Below are positions 6,530 through 7,904 of a stretch of DNA of 7,904 bases, piece by piece; the first letter of the stretch is position 1; the number at the start of each line of letters is the position of its first letter. Source of the stretch: an uncultured Roseburia sp. (GTDB taxonomy: Bacteria; Bacillota; Clostridia; Lachnospirales; Lachnospiraceae). Position numbers and translations under genes: made by a program. The stretch is taken from the NCBI GenBank assembly GCA_945928585.1, contig CAMENQ010000103.1, forward strand, positions 1-7,904, in the 5' to 3' direction. A model generated the notes under the pieces. That model worked only from the letters and a program-made list of their open reading frames with translations. It ran no database searches and was not told where the DNA came from.

Positions 6530-7904
6530 TTAAATCTCCTTCTTCGTAAATCCATCATAAGCCGTAAGCAGAAATACCACCATATATACAGCTATGGTAA
6601 CAACCGCAAATGTAAGCGTCTGTCCCGGAAACATTCCTATTCCGTTTGAAAATGAAGCAAGGTTTGTGTTTGAGAAAAGAAGGTATCTTCCCCAGTCATG
6701 ACCAAGCGCAAATAAAAACATTGATATTGCAGAGCCTGCAAATTCCACCACAAGGCTTATGGCAATGGCAAGTGCCGTACTTCTAAGAAAAGCTGATATT
6801 GTAAATGCCAGTGTTATGGAAGTAATAAGGGAAATTGCAGTAAGTCCGTACTGCTTAAGCGAGTAGAGAATAATCGACTGCTCACTTACCACACCGTCAG
6901 CGTATGATAAAAAAACACCATCCATACCGTCAGTACCGCATATTATCATAGTAAACAGGAAATATATTATATAAAATAATACAAGGGCTCCTGCAAAAAG
7001 TGTTATACAGGAAATATATTTACTCCAGAATATTTTTGCTCTTTTTATAGGATTAATAAGTAAAAACTTAATAGTACCATTTGAGTATTCATTTGCAAAT
7101 ATTCCTGCAGCAATAATAATTATAAATATCCCCGCAAGTCCTGCCATAACAGTATCTTCGGAAATGGCTGTCATAAATTTATTCTGACTGTATGCACCGC
7201 CATAATCATCATCTATCATCATATAATTTTCAATACGATTATCTATAATGTATTTGTAAGTAAAGTATGATTTTGATGTTTGTCCAAGCTGTTCTTCGGA
7301 TACATGCATACCTTCTTTTTCAGCATCAATATAATAATCATAATCACTTTTGGCATAAACATAATTGTAAAGTGCATCTATAAGAATACTATCTTCATCA
7401 GGATTTATATTTTTTTCTATCATACATTTAGCAAATTCATAATTTGTCTTGCTGCAAGTAAGATTGCCGGCTGTCTGATGCTCATAATATTCTATACATA
7501 GATTATAGTAGCCGGTATAGTCAAGCTTCTTTATGGCTGTTTCCATTTTTGTACCTATTTCCTTCTCATACTCTATATCAGTAGAATCAAGATACAGCCC
7601 CGTGATATTTTCGTTTTCGGAAATATTTTCTGACCGGCTTATAAGAACGTATGCATAATGAGTATATATATAATCATCAGCTGCATTTCGTACCCAGTCA
7701 GGAATTTCTGAATAATATTTATACCCCATATCCTCATAAAGGCACAGTTGTGCAAAATTAAGCTCATCATATATATATTCGGAACCTGCATACCAGCCTT
7801 TTTCCTCTGAAATAGAAGAATCATAGCTGTAATCATAATGAGAATTAAGTTGAATAAGAGCACTCATACCCAGTCCTAAAACAAGACAAAGCACAAGTAT
7901 AATA
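6530..7904 (-). CDS. ABC-2 type transporter permease, 5' end beyond the window
   Basis: At least 457 codons are visible. A GTG codon at 7892-7894 could start the frame but lies inside the first hydrophobic helix, and the frame continues to the window edge, so the true start is probably outside. After helix 1 comes an extracytoplasmic domain of about 225 residues, unusually rich in Tyr, Asp and Glu. Then follow a helix (about 244-264), the ABC-2 permease motif NEYSNGTIKFLLINPIKRAK (about 268-287, cytoplasmic), and further helices to the C-terminus. The end, FTKKEI, matches the usual F-x-K-R-D-I-like ending of these permeases. Permeases of this kind work with a separate ATPase, commonly encoded next door; none is in the window on this strand, so it may lie beyond the right edge. 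The substrate cannot be inferred; lipid, peptide or drug export are options. Confidence 0.88.
   Translation of the reverse strand, partial: IILVLCLVLGLGMSALIQLNSHYDYSYDSSISEEKGWYAGSEYIYDELNFAQLCLYEDMGYKYYSEIPDWVRNAADDYIYTHYAYVLISRSENISENENITGLYLDSTDIEYEKEIGTKMETAIKKLDYTGYYNLCIEYYEHQTAGNLTCSKTNYEFAKCMIEKNINPDEDSILIDALYNYVYAKSDYDYYIDAEKEGMHVSEEQLGQTSKSYFTYKYIIDNRIENYMMIDDDYGGAYSQNKFMTAISEDTVMAGLAGIFIIIIAAGIFANEYSNGTIKFLLINPIKRAKIFWSKYISCITLFAGALVLFYIIYFLFTMIICGTDGMDGVFLSYADGVVSEQSIILYSLKQYGLTAISLITSITLAFTISAFLRSTALAIAISLVVEFAGSAISMFLFALGHDWGRYLLFSNTNLASFSNGIGMFPGQTLTFAVVTIAVYMVVFLLTAYDGFTKKEI

Overview
The window looks like a low-GC Firmicute of the class Clostridia, most likely Lachnospiraceae. 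The reasons are AT-rich DNA, heavy use of ATA (Ile) and AGA (Arg) codons, AGGAG-type ribosome binding sites, and the combination of a LytTR response regulator, a short one-helix GHKL kinase and half-size ABC exporters, which I recall as a recurrent gene order in that family. Genus cannot be read from the sequence. No rRNA, tRNA, CRISPR array or transposase gene was seen.

Layout. (1) 35-1345 (+): a CapA-family lipoprotein with a long low-complexity linker. (2) 1440-5441 (+): a signalling/transport cassette made of a LytTR response regulator, a GHKL sensor kinase and ABC exporter sequences. A roughly 400-bp near-perfect palindrome (2910-3310) lies between the kinase and the transporter. (3) 5469-6335 (-): a YitT-family membrane protein convergent with the cassette. 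(4) 6530-7904 (-): an ABC-2 type permease whose 5' end runs off the window.

The notable part is the cassette, which appears to be decaying. The response regulator stops at an in-frame TGA right after its SR motif, yet 16 further codons that match a normal LytTR C-terminal tail continue in the same frame to a TAA just before the kinase. The exporter region holds the membrane domain of one half-transporter, then, in another frame, a second copy of the last membrane hairpin followed by a complete ATPase domain. This is best explained by a deletion of about 1.5 kb between two tandem half-transporter genes. The kinase itself looks intact. The palindrome resembles a MITE-like element or a very long RNA hairpin and separates the sensing genes from the transporter they would be expected to control.

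The remaining genes look ordinary and intact. YitT has its own ribosome binding site and a plausible promoter. The terminal permease probably pairs with an ATPase gene beyond the right edge.
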